This document shows positions 48,801 to 61,190 of a DNA stretch of 64,000 bases, piece after piece. The position numbers and the translations under genes are program-made. The notes beneath the pieces were generated by a model. The model saw only the letters and a program-made list of their open reading frames with translations. It was not told the origin of the DNA and searched no databases. How positions within the stretch are numbered: the first letter of the stretch is position 1; each line of letters begins with the position of its first letter. The stretch comes from Apostichopus japonicus (lineage: Eukaryota > Echinodermata > Holothuroidea > Aspidochirotida > Stichopodidae), in assembly GCF_037975245.1 (NCBI RefSeq), contig NC_092566.1:13622001-13686000 (forward strand), in the 5' to 3' direction.

Positions 48801-49863
48801 AATGATTACGCAGATATGATGCATATTCAACATTTCTAGAGATTAGGTATAAAACATATAGGTCTACATAGTGCGTATAGTATACTATTCGGTAAAAAAA
48901 AGGATAGTCCTATATCAGGGGGGACCATGTTACACTGAACTGGCATTGGGTACCCATTCCCCGCTTTCAAGACGAGAGCAATCTCTATTTATCATGCGGA
49001 TCCATTGAGGAATCGGTAAGTTGCGTTTGTGTATAGTCCCGTCTGTCAGTATCTAGTATAGGTCACGTGGGGGAACGGAGAGGCTTTATCTAATTACTTC
49101 CTCAGTTGAAGAACTCTTTGGGTAACTGAAAGCAAATTCGGCAGACCAAGTTAGCTAATAACGTCTGTGTTGATTTTTAATCTTAAACGGAACACGATAT
49201 ATCAAAAGGTTATGTGTGTCGGACCAAATGTCATAGTTCCAGTAACCTAATTACGACGATTCGTACTTAATGAAATAATTGCGTCAGTAGCTTTGAATAC
49301 CTGTTATTCCTCGTATAACGCCAATGTATACATGCATTTTCAAAACCTGTTACCCTTAATTTTGTTGTCATTTAATACCATTCTGTAATATTTAGTATGA
49401 CGCTACACAGTGTGCTATAAATATCGCAGGGAATTGTGGAATTCTTGTGAAAAAGTAAAATTGACATTAGTTAATTCTCAAATCGATAAATGTCACCAAC
49501 TGGTCTAACTTTAGAAGCCATTATTTGCAGTTGGAATCTTCTTGGTCATGATTATATTTTAATAATTTGTCAGACGGAGGAATTCAAATTGGAACTGTCA
49601 TCTCGCATGGATGCGTAAACTAATAAAAACCCATCGTGTTTTTCATAAACCTGGCTTTTCATTAAATAGAGCAAAAAGGGTTGCTTCCGTAAAGCACGAA
49701 CTCGTTGAATGTATTGTTTACAGAAGATGCAAAGCCAAACTTACCTCAGAATGTTCTTCCTAAGTTCGAAACGTAGTGAGGGTTAATATACAAAATTAAT
49801 TCGTAAGCAACGATAAGTAATTTAAAATCTTGCTAAAAGCATGTCATATTATGGTTTAGAAAC
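45885..49863. other. unique AT-rich sequence, no gene seen
   Basis: Short AT-rich tracts near 46785-46812 (ATATATTTAATATATAT). One 61-codon minus frame (47556-47741) has no motif. No recognisable element. Confidence 0.5.
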
Positions 49864-49889
49864 ATATATATATATATATATATATATAT
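49864..49889. repeat. (TA)n microsatellite
   Basis: About 13 units, just left of the palindromic minisatellite. Confidence 0.9.
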
Positions 49890-49900
49890 GCTATGTTATT

Positions 49901-50004
49901 CAGCTATGTTATTCAATAGGTAACGTACCTATCTCAGCTATGACATTGTATATATATATAATGTCATAGCTGAGATAGGTACGTTACCTATTGAATAACA
50001 TAGC
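49901..50004. repeat. perfect 47-bp palindrome with a TA-rich loop
   Basis: 49901-49947 is the exact reverse complement of 49958-50004. The loop 49948-49957 is GTATATATAT. The arms are built from the 34-bp units of the adjacent array, so the array changes direction here. It could extrude as a cruciform. Confidence 0.92.
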
Positions 50005-50270
50005 TGAGATAAGTAGCTACGCATTGAATAACATAGCTGAGGTAACTAAGTTACGTTTAAATAACATAGCTCTGAGATAAGTAAGTTACCTATTGAATAA
50101 CATAGCTGAGATAAGTAGGTTACCTATTGAAGTACATAGCTGAGATAAGTAAGTTACCTATTGAATCACATAGCTGAGATAGCTGAGTTACCTATTGAAC
50201 AACATAGCTGAGATAACTAAGTTACCTATTGAATCACTAGCTGAAATAAGTAATTTACGTATTGAATAAC
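49958..50270. repeat. 34-bp minisatellite, about 9 copies
   Basis: The unit is TTGAATAACATAGCTGAG then ATAAGTAAGTTACCTA. It repeats about nine times with substitutions and 1-2 bp indels, the last copies being more divergent (for example loss of CA in CATAGC near 50238). Both strands carry stops, so no frame arises. Confidence 0.93.
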
Positions 50271-51542
50271 AACAATTGCATTGAACCAAGTGTACTTTGT
50301 TCGATATAAACTGATTTCACAAGTTTTGTGTTTTTTTGATAAGGAACACCACAGGCATCTTGTACTATCAAGATTACTGGTTTGCAGTTATCATGCCTAA
50401 TTAACTTGAATGAAGTAAATGGAATGCCAGTAGCAAATAAAAGTGCTTAACAGATGTGCTGAGATAACATAATACTTTCATTTTGCCTGCTTATTTTTAG
50501 AACTTTGTTAGCTTTCCTGTCATTAGCGTACTTGATGCACGGCTTAGAGTCTTCTTTATCATGGCACTTACTCGATGAAGCGTTATCAAGTCCATCTATC
50601 TCTTCGAATCGGTTAGTTTATCGCGTTCCACATTTCCAGCGTCACACATCAGCAGCAAATTGGGTTAAATGGTTTATTCAAGTGTTCAAGCTAAATATTC
50701 GTTCGTAATTTACTTCAGTAATTCCACACATTACTTCCAAGTATCATTTATTTAGGAATGTTGAAATGTTTCTTTATCACAAAGGTCTCTATGTTAAAGA
50801 TAATCACTATTCCCCCAAATAAAACTCTTGTGTTCAAGCTGCAATAAGGCATTTCGTTATCACCCTAGCCTATAATGATGTCGTCATTTCTCCTCTGAGA
50901 TAGTTGTTTACTTTGTATCCTTCTCGATGTATCTTAAAACGTGGACTGTTTGAAGCTTTGGGTATTTTCAAACACTAACAAATAGCAAACATAGAACAAT
51001 GTTCGACATAGTATTACTAATATTTGGAGTAAATACGGAAGATCGTTAAGCTGTTCAGACGACGAAATTTTTCCCTCAAAACGCAAGTCTATGCATGTTA
51101 TTTGTCTCAAAAGGAAAGTAAGCTGTTCACACCTTTTTTGACTTTTTTTTGGGCTGAACCTGTTACAACACATGCAAACAGTTATACAGCAGCATTTCAT
51201 TATTCTGATAGAGTACCATTGTCAATTTATTCACAAACTGGTTATTACATAGGACTACTAATAATGTGACATAGTGCTCATGGGACAGAAATGGTTACAG
51301 AATCTGATGAACTCGTAAACCTGCTCGTGAAGAGCAAACGATTAGAATGTATTTTTTATTGATCCATTGCTGCAATTACATTTGGATAGAAACTAACTCG
51401 GGAAAAGTAAATTTTACCGAAGATGACAAAGTATACGTTAAAGTCGGAATCCGTTTGAAACTCCACTCATCGATTCGTTCAACTGCTGTTCCGTCAAGTG
51501 TCACCTCTGTTTACTGCACCCTCGACATCGACGCTGCATGAA

Positions 51543-51545
<3 letters not shown>
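50271..51545. other. unique AT-rich sequence, no gene seen
   Basis: The frames of 64-88 codons (50505-51541) have no recognised motif. Confidence 0.5.

Positions 51546-51581
<36 letters not shown>
51546..51581. repeat. (TA)n microsatellite
   Basis: About 18 uninterrupted TA units. Confidence 0.93.
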
Positions 51582-51586
<5 letters not shown>

Positions 51587-54500
51587 CACTCAATGCGGTG
51601 CGCTATTCTAAATCTTATACATCGAATTACTGAGATAAGATCCATATTACGTAAACATACTATAAATCAAAAGCTTCGAAATAAACCTATATTATACGTA
51701 AGGTTTGTCCACGACGGTACGGTATAGACGGTACGCATATCATCCCAGAGTGGACGTGTAACGCGATCCTCATCTTCCTACGATGGTAACGCATCCCAAC
51801 CTTCCTTTAACCGGTACTCGGATCGTTTTTAGCTAAAAATACACGGTAATTGGAAGACGGTTCTGGACATTGTCATTGAGCTGCCAATTATTTGGTTTAG
51901 AAGATGCAAACTTGCCCCGGAGAGTTGTTTTTGCAGGATTTTGTTTGCAATCTTATACTCATTTTTCAAATTTTTTCCCCACCCGATCTGTCTAAAGGAA
52001 TAGGCATATTTGTTGTACTGAGTAATGCTGTAAGCGAACGTTGGTAGTTGCCAAGGTTACTATGTCGAAAAGAAAGCGAAAGTACTGAATATCAGCAAGG
52101 AATTAAAGAAGAGGAAGTTGTTCCGTTGTCCGTTGTCACTTTGCAATCGAATGACATTTTTTACCAAAGTTAACCTTACGACATTCCTAAAGGTTGCTTT
52201 CAATGATCTCTTCTTATTGGATAAAACATATAAATCTTACAGTTTCGGAGGAAATCTAAAACTGTAACAGTATTGTTTTTGTCTTATTCTTATAATTCTT
52301 AAATAGACAGTTATAAATTTTTTACGTTAAATTATACGTTTTTTTTATATTGAAATTCACTTAAAATTGTATAAACCTATTATGAATTGCAAAAATATCA
52401 TAAACTATAGTCTTAAGAAAACATATCTTCACATCTCCTAGTTGTAAGAAAATATGGACTTCTCTTCTTGATTAACATACACCCCACCAAGAAATTCAAC
52501 ATTTTATTAATGAGATGAAAAACAAACATATATATAAAACAGAAGTTGGTCAGTCACTTGGAAATTTGATTGCACTATCCGACACTATGCAAAACCCTTT
52601 TCATAAATATTAAAAAAAAAAAAACAATTTAAGGTGCAGCACAAGTTTTGTTTTTAATTGGAACGAGAAGACGTCGGTAGACTTAAGTAGCTTCGATAAT
52701 TGAATAGCAAAAAGGGTTTTTATGTAAATATGTGTTCCACGTAAAATTCCATACAAAGTGTTGTTTAAAATGAAGTCAATTTTGTTTGTAAGTCATAGAA
52801 GGTCCGTTAGAAAAGCAAATAACTATAAATTGGCATGAAATGTCAGCAGCACGTAATAAACATTAAAACTTATTACAACGAAATGCATTCGCTTATGGAT
52901 AAAATATTAGATTGCTTTATTTTTTAATCTTGACCAATTCACCAGCAAATGATAGTGCCTGTATTCTTCTAAATGCAACTATGAAACAACAATCTAAAAC
53001 AGAATGGAGTTTTGATGTTTATTCTAGAAAGACAAAGAAAACTGTAAAAGGATAACATTTTAACTTTCAATATAGTTATATGTACCATGCATGTCAAGGA
53101 AAAGCAGAACTTTGTCGCGACTGATTCACAACCCGGTGAGACGCGTTGTATTATTATCATTCTTTATTAGTTAATTTAAGACAATGATGTTGATGTAAAA
53201 TAGTGAAAGATTCAAGAATTGCCCTGGAATTTTAAGACTTACATAATTCTTCCTTTTGTTAATGAAGAAACAATAACTGTTGAAATGAAATCAAATCCAT
53301 GCCTTTAATCCTTTCGTAAATGTTTTAACGTCTAACCATTATTTAACGAACCGTATAGTTTAATATCCACTTGAATAACAGAAAATTGGAAATATTGGTC
53401 ACTTTATTTTTTGTTAATAGAAATGAAAAGTGATCATAGTCAAGCTCGGGAATGCATGATTTGGTTTTGAAGTATCCTAATTTATAAAAAAAAAAAAGAA
53501 TAGCCATTGACCAAAGAGTGGTATTGATTTAAGTTTGTCATTTGAATTTAAACAAAGTGAGTATTAAGAAATCATACCCTTTCCGTATGGCCTTTGTTAT
53601 TTCAGATATAAATGTGCGTGGTATTTAGACACTGAAGACACAAACCAGTGGTAGATCATTAAATCACCAAGTGAAAGATACAACTACAACCTCGCTCTGC
53701 ATGAGTTATTCTATACCAAATTCATTTATTCTTCGATTGGCCCCGTCCTATGCGTTGATCTTTGTCTTCAAATTGTCCGAGATCGCCTCTTGTATAATCA
53801 ATTTTACAAGGCTGTAAAAGTGCAAAAGTTCCTGTCGGCGTAAATTAAAGTAATGTTTGCTTGGCATTGTTTAAAGGAAGGGGCGAAAAGCTGACATGAA
53901 AGTGTCAATAAGTAAAATATCGCAAAGGATGCTCATGACATTCGTTTACTCAAGAGGGCACTCACAGGGTATAGTCACACCATTTACGTAATAGAAGGCT
54001 GCTCTATGAGGAAATACCTATCCTGTTTAAACTTCCATGTACAACAATGTGTTTGCATCTGTTTTCGTACACATATCAACATTAGAATACACACCACAAA
54101 AGGTAAACACCCAAGGGTCTCTTCCAATAATAATATGTTTTTTATGCACAGGTAGAATATCAAAGCAGCCCTGCGTCATAACTTGTGAAATAGTACATCA
54201 GCCTGCCATGTCTGCTAGTAATTTCTTCTTGTAATAATATTTCACATCTATGTTTTGTAGATATGAGGCTATAGAACCTTACTTCTTTCATGCCCAATAT
54301 TAATACCGACGGGAATCATTGGCATAATGAAGTAAACATATCGCCAGGTACCTGTCGCTCTCTCGATCGCTTCTTGTATTAAATATTGACGATCATCGTA
54401 CTTTATCCCGACTTAATAAAGTAAGCGAAAGGCATGAATGTCTGTCTGCCATATGGCGTGATGATTACATTGTTCATCGTGTGTTTAATATCCCTTTACA

Positions 54501-56184
54501 TGTCTGACCACATTGCCAGTAATACCAGCTACGTAGTCACTGTGGTTAGTCTTTCGCAGCTAAAATGCATACTTCAATCAATAAAAGTAATATATAATCA
54601 TTCGTGACCTCTGTTGACGTACTGTTGCTTGAAGGAAGCCATTTTGCTGACTTGCTATTACATAGACAGGATATTAGACAACACAAGGTGTCTCAATATG
54701 GAAGAGTTCATCCTTTCATTAATTTGTTCGGAGACGTAAAGAGCAAAGGGAGCGTGCTCATTCAGTGTAGAAATGATTGATAAGATCTTAACATATAGAG
54801 ACAGACGTCGAACTCAAGTCATTTCAAGATAACTTTTTCTCCTTTTTAATATGTCTTGACACCGACCCAAATTCATTTTTTTCCAAGTTATTAATAACTT
54901 CGCGAAATTTTACACAGAAGCAAAATGACAGATGGGTCAAGGTATTCAAGTTAGTATTATGTAAAAAAAATTACACTAAATTCCTGTAATATTACATTGC
55001 TTCAGAACAAATTCATTGCAGACTACGTTACTAAACCATATACATAGATGGGCACAACTTATAGCTGCTACATAATAGGTCAGTCTCCAACAATACAAAA
55101 TAATGCAGCTAACATTATTGATAGTGTTTAGCTGCCCATCTTTCATCAATAATTGCAAATTATGTTAATGTTATTATAAAATTCTACCAGACCTTGTCTT
55201 CTAATTTTGTGCCAATGGAATAATCCCACCAGATTGATGAGTAATCTCCTTGTGGTTGAGTATTTTTAATGTAAATAAAATGGAACCTGGTATGTTGTTT
55301 GTATACGTAATGAATGTAAAACCTTTATATTTTATGCATAGGCCTATATTGGTGTCAACTAAGAGCCCCTAACTCCTTCTACCTCTCTTACATATACAAA
55401 CGAAAGATGATAAAGTGTTAAAATTGAATATGTCACATGCAGTAATGAAAATTGAATAAATCTTGTAGAAAGCTTAACTTATTTCTATATATAAATTTAT
55501 AAACAAGACTCAATATGAATATTAATTCTGGCTTAGGATTGTGTAAAACTTTAATCAGTGTAGGAGTATCGGTGTTAGATTACCAATATTCTTACTTGCT
55601 AGTTTTGAATTGTTTTTGTTAACCTTTGGTATACATATAAATGTTTCATACCATGCATATAATTATGCTAACACTATATCCTGTAACAAACTGTTATCAA
55701 TCAATCCTTGTGTGTGGGACAGAATGAGGTAATGTAAACTATGTATATATCTATTACAATGGAGTTAATTCTATCTTTATAAAAAACTCCACATGTAGAA
55801 CCGATTGCTTTGTTTATATATAACCTGTCTGGTAATTTTTCGAAGCCGTCAGGCATGAAAAGATCTTTTCTAGTTCAAACATAAGGTTGTGTTTGAAAGG
55901 CAAGACCTCAAATTTGGATGACTACAAAATCTGTGTTTCTTCAAGTAATGACAAAATAAAACACACGAATAAGACCATGATATATGTAAAGCGTAGACTG
56001 AACAACATGACAGGTTAACAACCTAACGTATGTGCGAAATGTAATCCAATGCGCCGTATAGAGTGATGTTTACTTAAATATTATTGTGAAACGTTATTGG
56101 TTAGAAATATGCAAGGTACAATGATAGAACGGCACTGATGATGTAATTGTCTCCAAGCAAGCATTCTTACATACTACAAGACAA
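51582..56184. other. unique AT-rich sequence, no gene seen
   Basis: Only short chance frames (60-65 codons). TAGGCCTA occurs at 55339-55346. No tandem repeat or RNA gene noticed. Confidence 0.5.
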
Positions 56185-56285
56185 ACTACACATACTACAC
56201 ATACTACATATACTACACGTACTACACATACTACACAATACACACATACTACACATACTACACAATACACACATACTACAAGACA
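56185..56285. repeat. 9-bp tandem repeat with 27-bp higher order
   Basis: The base unit is ACTACACAT. An ACTACACAATACACACAT variant block appears twice, giving a 27-bp super-unit. The array is bracketed on both sides by CATACTACAAGACA. A repeated Leu-His-Ile frame arises on the plus strand and is not credible as protein. Confidence 0.92.
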
Positions 56286-57401
56286 CAAAGTTTAAATCAA
56301 CTAAGATGACAGAAAAACAAATTTCTTCCAACAGCATTTAGCCATGACCATTTTCATAAGGTTCAATTGACTTACATATATACTGAACACAATTTAACAT
56401 TTTCAGCTAAACACAACGTGATACATTCAGCCTCTACAGAGATCACTTTACCTTTATTCTTACTAAATTAAATTTTATATTTAATATTTTAATAAAAACA
56501 CCAGATTAAAAATCCGTGGAATCACAACTGACAGATAAAGGACTAATTGCTAACATCATATTACCTTATACCTATGTATAGTAAAACCTTTTTCGCACAC
56601 AGAGTTTCCCAAGCAGGCACTATGCATATAGTTTCCAAAATCAAACCGGCTAAAACACATAACTTCATCGAAACATATCCCTATACAGGAGTAGTACGTC
56701 TAGCACCACATATACAGTTAGATTTTACTTTTCTTTTTCTTTTTCAATTAGAAGAAAGTTTTCGCTCTACTTCTCCTTCATAGGTGTAATAATCCAGTAG
56801 CTAACCCATTCGCCTACATCACACCAGGTAAATAATCTTCACACACCCACACATATTTTTTTTTATATAGTTTATCTCCACCAACTTAAATATGACGACC
56901 ATGGCACAAGATAATAAGCAAATATCGTCATTCATAATACAAACTTCTAAATTACGGAGTCATAATATGATGACAGCCGACTGGATTTTAACAAGTTAAC
57001 GCTCCACGTTTATCATAATTTTAATCTGTCTGCGGTGTTATCGGATATTATTTGAAGTGTGAAATGGGAATATGACATTAAATTTTCTCTCACAAATGGT
57101 TTGATCCATAACGGTTTGTGTAATATACCAGTTTTGCGAAGGCTAGAAAGCTCACAAGAAATCAAATAGTCGTAATCTATCGCTTTATGATGCAGAGAAG
57201 TTTAGACGAATTGCCTCAAGAAATGTCAGGCGATTGTAAGTCTATGTCGGAGAACTCGGAGAATATATTAATAGCAATAAAGTGGAACCATGTTACTTAG
57301 GCGTTATCAATGTCCGATAATTTATCATACATACATACAAGGAATGAGGTACATGAGATACATGTATTGTAACTGTAGTTTGCGGAAAGAACCTTTCCTA
57401 A

Positions 57402-57403
<2 letters not shown>
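56286..57403. other. unique AT-rich sequence, no gene seen
   Basis: One 78-codon frame (56547-56783), no motif. Nothing else. Confidence 0.5.

Positions 57404-57448
<45 letters not shown>
57404..57448. repeat. (TA)n microsatellite
   Basis: About 22 TA units. Confidence 0.93.
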
Positions 57449-57452
<4 letters not shown>

Positions 57453-60400
57453 GTATAATTTGGGAATCTTATTTTTGTAACTGAAGAATTTACCCACTCT
57501 CAATTCCTCTCTGTGATACAATCCATGTATGGCGATACAAAAATGTCACCCGATCCGGTACTTTAAAATCTTGTTCAAGTTTATTAGCAAACCTAATAAG
57601 GAAAGCGTCAACTCCTACAAAATGTTGGTAATGTTACGTCTGTCACTGAAGCCTCTTCAAACAGGGCTTGTTTTTGCTTAAAAGGACTTCTCGTCACAAA
57701 CATGATAGATATGAGAAGGTGTAGGAATGATTTCATTTATGTTCTCTGATATTAGATGTCGTATGCTGTCACGTGAGTGAGGGCGTAGTTTGTTAGCTTG
57801 GAATTTACTGACTAGTTTAAATGTGAACATGATGGTAACTTTCGGCCATTCTAACCAAGTCGTATAATATGCAATATGTACACATAATTGCATATACCAC
57901 AATATATAGTCTTTTAAAGTAACATCGATTCAAGTTTAGAAGTTAAAAACAATTGCAGATTGAAGGAAAATGAAATAGAAAGAAGCACTTTTGTGTCTTT
58001 CTATCTTCAAACTAAGAATAAAATGTAACTGGTATCAACATTAGAATATCGTTACCACCACGCTATTGCTTATTATATTTTATAAGTATATATAATTTGT
58101 TTAATTTTTTATCTAGCACTATTTTGCTAAAACACTCTTAGTCTCTCCAATTCACTCACGTTAGTTTTAGTCCGATAAGCCTCTATAACGATATGACGTC
58201 TTATCTGTTTGCTACTCTTCTCTCAATTATGATATATGCATACATCTATTCAAGCAACGAGGGAACATAAAACACGAGATTGCATACATATAGGCAACAA
58301 TATTATTATTCCGCATTGCAAGGCAAACTATAAAAACTTCAAGTATCCCTTAACTGCTTGCCAACGGAACCCTAATTAAAATCGAGGCAACAAAAACAAG
58401 ACATTGTTAGGATTTTCATTCACTTATTCTGATCTTAACGAAACTTCAGTGGTATTGTCTCGTTGCCATGCTTGTTATGAATTTCCAGCAAAAACACTTC
58501 TATATGCAGCTAGCATCAATTAAGTAGTTTTAAGTGCTGATGTGTATAGTAAAGCGGGAAAAATACAACCCAGACTGGACTGCGACAGAGAAAATGGCTC
58601 TCTTAATCAGCGGTTTACAGCTTATAAAGCTTATAAAGGGGCACCGAAATGAATCAATGGAGTTCCTGTATAATGTATAACAGACGGCAGAGAACCAACC
58701 AAGAGCAAACAAGTTCAAATTGAGCGGGGACAAAAAACGCAATATGAAAACAATACTAAGCGAGCTATCAAAACAGTTGCGGGAAAGAATATATCCTTAT
58801 TACTTAGTAAAGGTACCAATGAATGAAGGACTGAAACTATGAATGAATGTACAGACAGATGAATGGAAGAATCAATCAATTAGTGAGTCAGTCTGTGATT
58901 GAATTAATTAATCAATCTATGAATCAACAAATCGATAAATGATTGAGTCAATTTTTCGAAACTCGAAATGATATATCTATTTATTTATCAAACCACACGT
59001 CCACCATTCCTTCTATTCATCACCATATACTTCCGACAATTCATTAATAAATATATCAATCAATCGAATACGGTAATGGACGAAGACATATTCGACTGGA
59101 TTCTCGGTAAATGGCTCTGAGAATTATTATTTCATCATATCTTCATCTAAATTTTCGTAACTGTTAGCTTGTTTCTGACGTATACGTCAGCTAATGTCCT
59201 CAGTTAAACTAGCTTCTAATGCTATGCAACGTATCTTTATTGTTTTGATAATGTGCTTGTTATTGATTAATAGTTCTGAACATTTTAAAATTGCTTAATC
59301 AGAAGCTATCGTTTTCGAGACAGTTGGTTTTAATAATGAAAGTCCTCAAAGGGATATGCTATTGATCGTATTTTGCACGTAAGAATGACAGAATTAGCCC
59401 TAATTCCATTTCAGGTGGTAAATAGAATCAGGGCATACAGGTAGAGAGAAATGCAAACTCGGTCCTCGGTACTTGGGATACGAGATTATCATTTCGTCAT
59501 ATTTGCTCCAAAACATTAATTATAAATAGGTACGACATTCAACCTTGAATAAAAACCTTCCACACTTAACTTCACAATAGTTTTATATTAAGTATTACAT
59601 CAACAATACCACCCGAATCTCGTGTATTCATTTTGTTATTCTATATATAGTATTACCTTAATGTAACTATAAACAATGGGAACACAGAGAGAGAGTGTGT
59701 GTGAAACCGGGTCCATAGTAAGTAGATATGACCAACTGTCACAACTATCAAATCGTGAAATCCCACTTTTAATCTCATTTGCATTATGGAGTGCAGATTT
59801 AAATAATCTTCAGTGTTCACATGCTGTGAATTTACCCTAAAAACCTATATAATGTCACATCCCATCTCAACAATGACAAGTTGCGGTATACATATTCCGT
59901 GAAACAACACGATTAACTCTCAATGGGCTAATGTCATGCAGTTTTCTTTACTGGCACCTAAATGAAAAAAGAAACCGTGATTTAATTATGATAACACTCA
60001 GCCTCTAAGAAGTTTAAAGAGAAAGAGCTTTTGAGCCACGATAACTGGCTTAGATCAAAATATTTAGGCCTATACATAATGCAAAAACTTCGATTGTGAA
60101 TTCCTTTTTCTCTTTCATTGCACACCCACACACACGCACACACACAAAGCCCGAAGCACTTTGTATCTTTTTTCGAGGAGTCAGTTCCTTGATAATTTAA
60201 TTTCTATTAAATTATAGCCTGTCGCTTCTTAATATTTGCAAAATTAACAGCCAAAAGGTCCATATCAATATATCATCTGGTAAAAAACTTACAACAGTTT
60301 GTTTACGAAGTGTTGTACCTTACATTCTGGGAAAAAAACTTCCTTTTTTCCCTAGAGGGAAGTGCATTGAATATCGTATATGAAAAGGATTATGCTTTGA

Positions 60401-61029
60401 CAATATCTTAGAGCAATTTGTGGTCTCCGTTATCTAATAAAAGACATAAAAAAGGGTGCTTGTAAACAGGTGGCGTTGACTTCAATAAACAGGCATCATC
60501 AAATATTAAGACTCTTTAACGCCCCGACAAAGTAGTAATCAGTTTCCTCCGGTAGCGACTGGAAGTCTAGTGAGAGAGTACGTGACTTTTCTTGTTGCGA
60601 AAAGGTTAAAGTCATAGTTTAGTAACAGGACATGGCCATATTCATAGGACATACAGTATTATGAACAGTGATCTATACGTATGCCTATATATCAAGAATA
60701 TGTTATTAAGATCACTCACCTGAATGTAATAGTCATGTATAGACATGAATGACCAAAGTAAGGATGTCTTGGGAACACTCACTGCCACCCGAAGTCATTG
60801 AATAAAACAAGCTAGTGCATTTCAATAATTGCTAACTTACATGCAAGAAATTCATTGTTAGGTAAATCAATATTTAAATGGATCTATCTATGTACAATTT
60901 TATAATTATTTACCTGTAAAATGATAATTTTGCTGTAAAAGAAGCATGGATATGACATGCGTTACGCATAAAATTGCAACTGGTTTTGTTTTTTGTTACT
61001 TGGACCTGATGTTTACCGTACAGAGAGAC
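57449..61029. other. unique AT-rich sequence with low-complexity patches
   Basis: 58815-59060 is cryptically simple, rich in GAATGAAT and AATCAATC words. A 16-bp palindrome CTGACGTATACGTCAG lies at 59175-59190. An interrupted (CA)n tract lies at about 60120-60146. No gene is recognised. Confidence 0.5.
60120..60146 (+). repeat. interrupted (CA)n microsatellite
   Basis: CACACCCACACACACGCACACACACA. Confidence 0.9.
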
Positions 61030-61030
61030 C

Positions 61031-61190
61031 GTAGTCACGTGATTTAGTGTAGAATCCTAACTTGGTTGCTGTCACGTGATTCAGTATAGATTATAAATAT
61101 ATGGTTGCTTTCACGTGGTTATATGCAGCAACTCGTATATTTGCATTAAATCTTGTCATGTGCCGATTTTCTCTTGTCACATGATTAAGT
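61031..61190. repeat. degenerate tandem repeat carrying five E-boxes
   Basis: GTCACGTGATT-type words recur: CACGTG at 61036-61041, 61073-61078 and 61112-61117, then CATGTG at 61157-61162 and CACATG at 61178-61183. Shared flanks (GGTTGCT before the second and third; GATTYAGT after the first two) suggest tandem duplication of a unit of about 37-39 bp. CACGTG sites can bind bHLH-ZIP factors such as USF or TFEB/MITF. Whether this is an enhancer or a chance repeat is open. Confidence 0.5.

Noticed and set aside
51305-51345. CTGATGA followed by GAAG, resembling a hammerhead core
   Set aside because: No stem II can be drawn beyond two pairs, the GAAA is GAAG, and no cleavage triplet or stem I is present.
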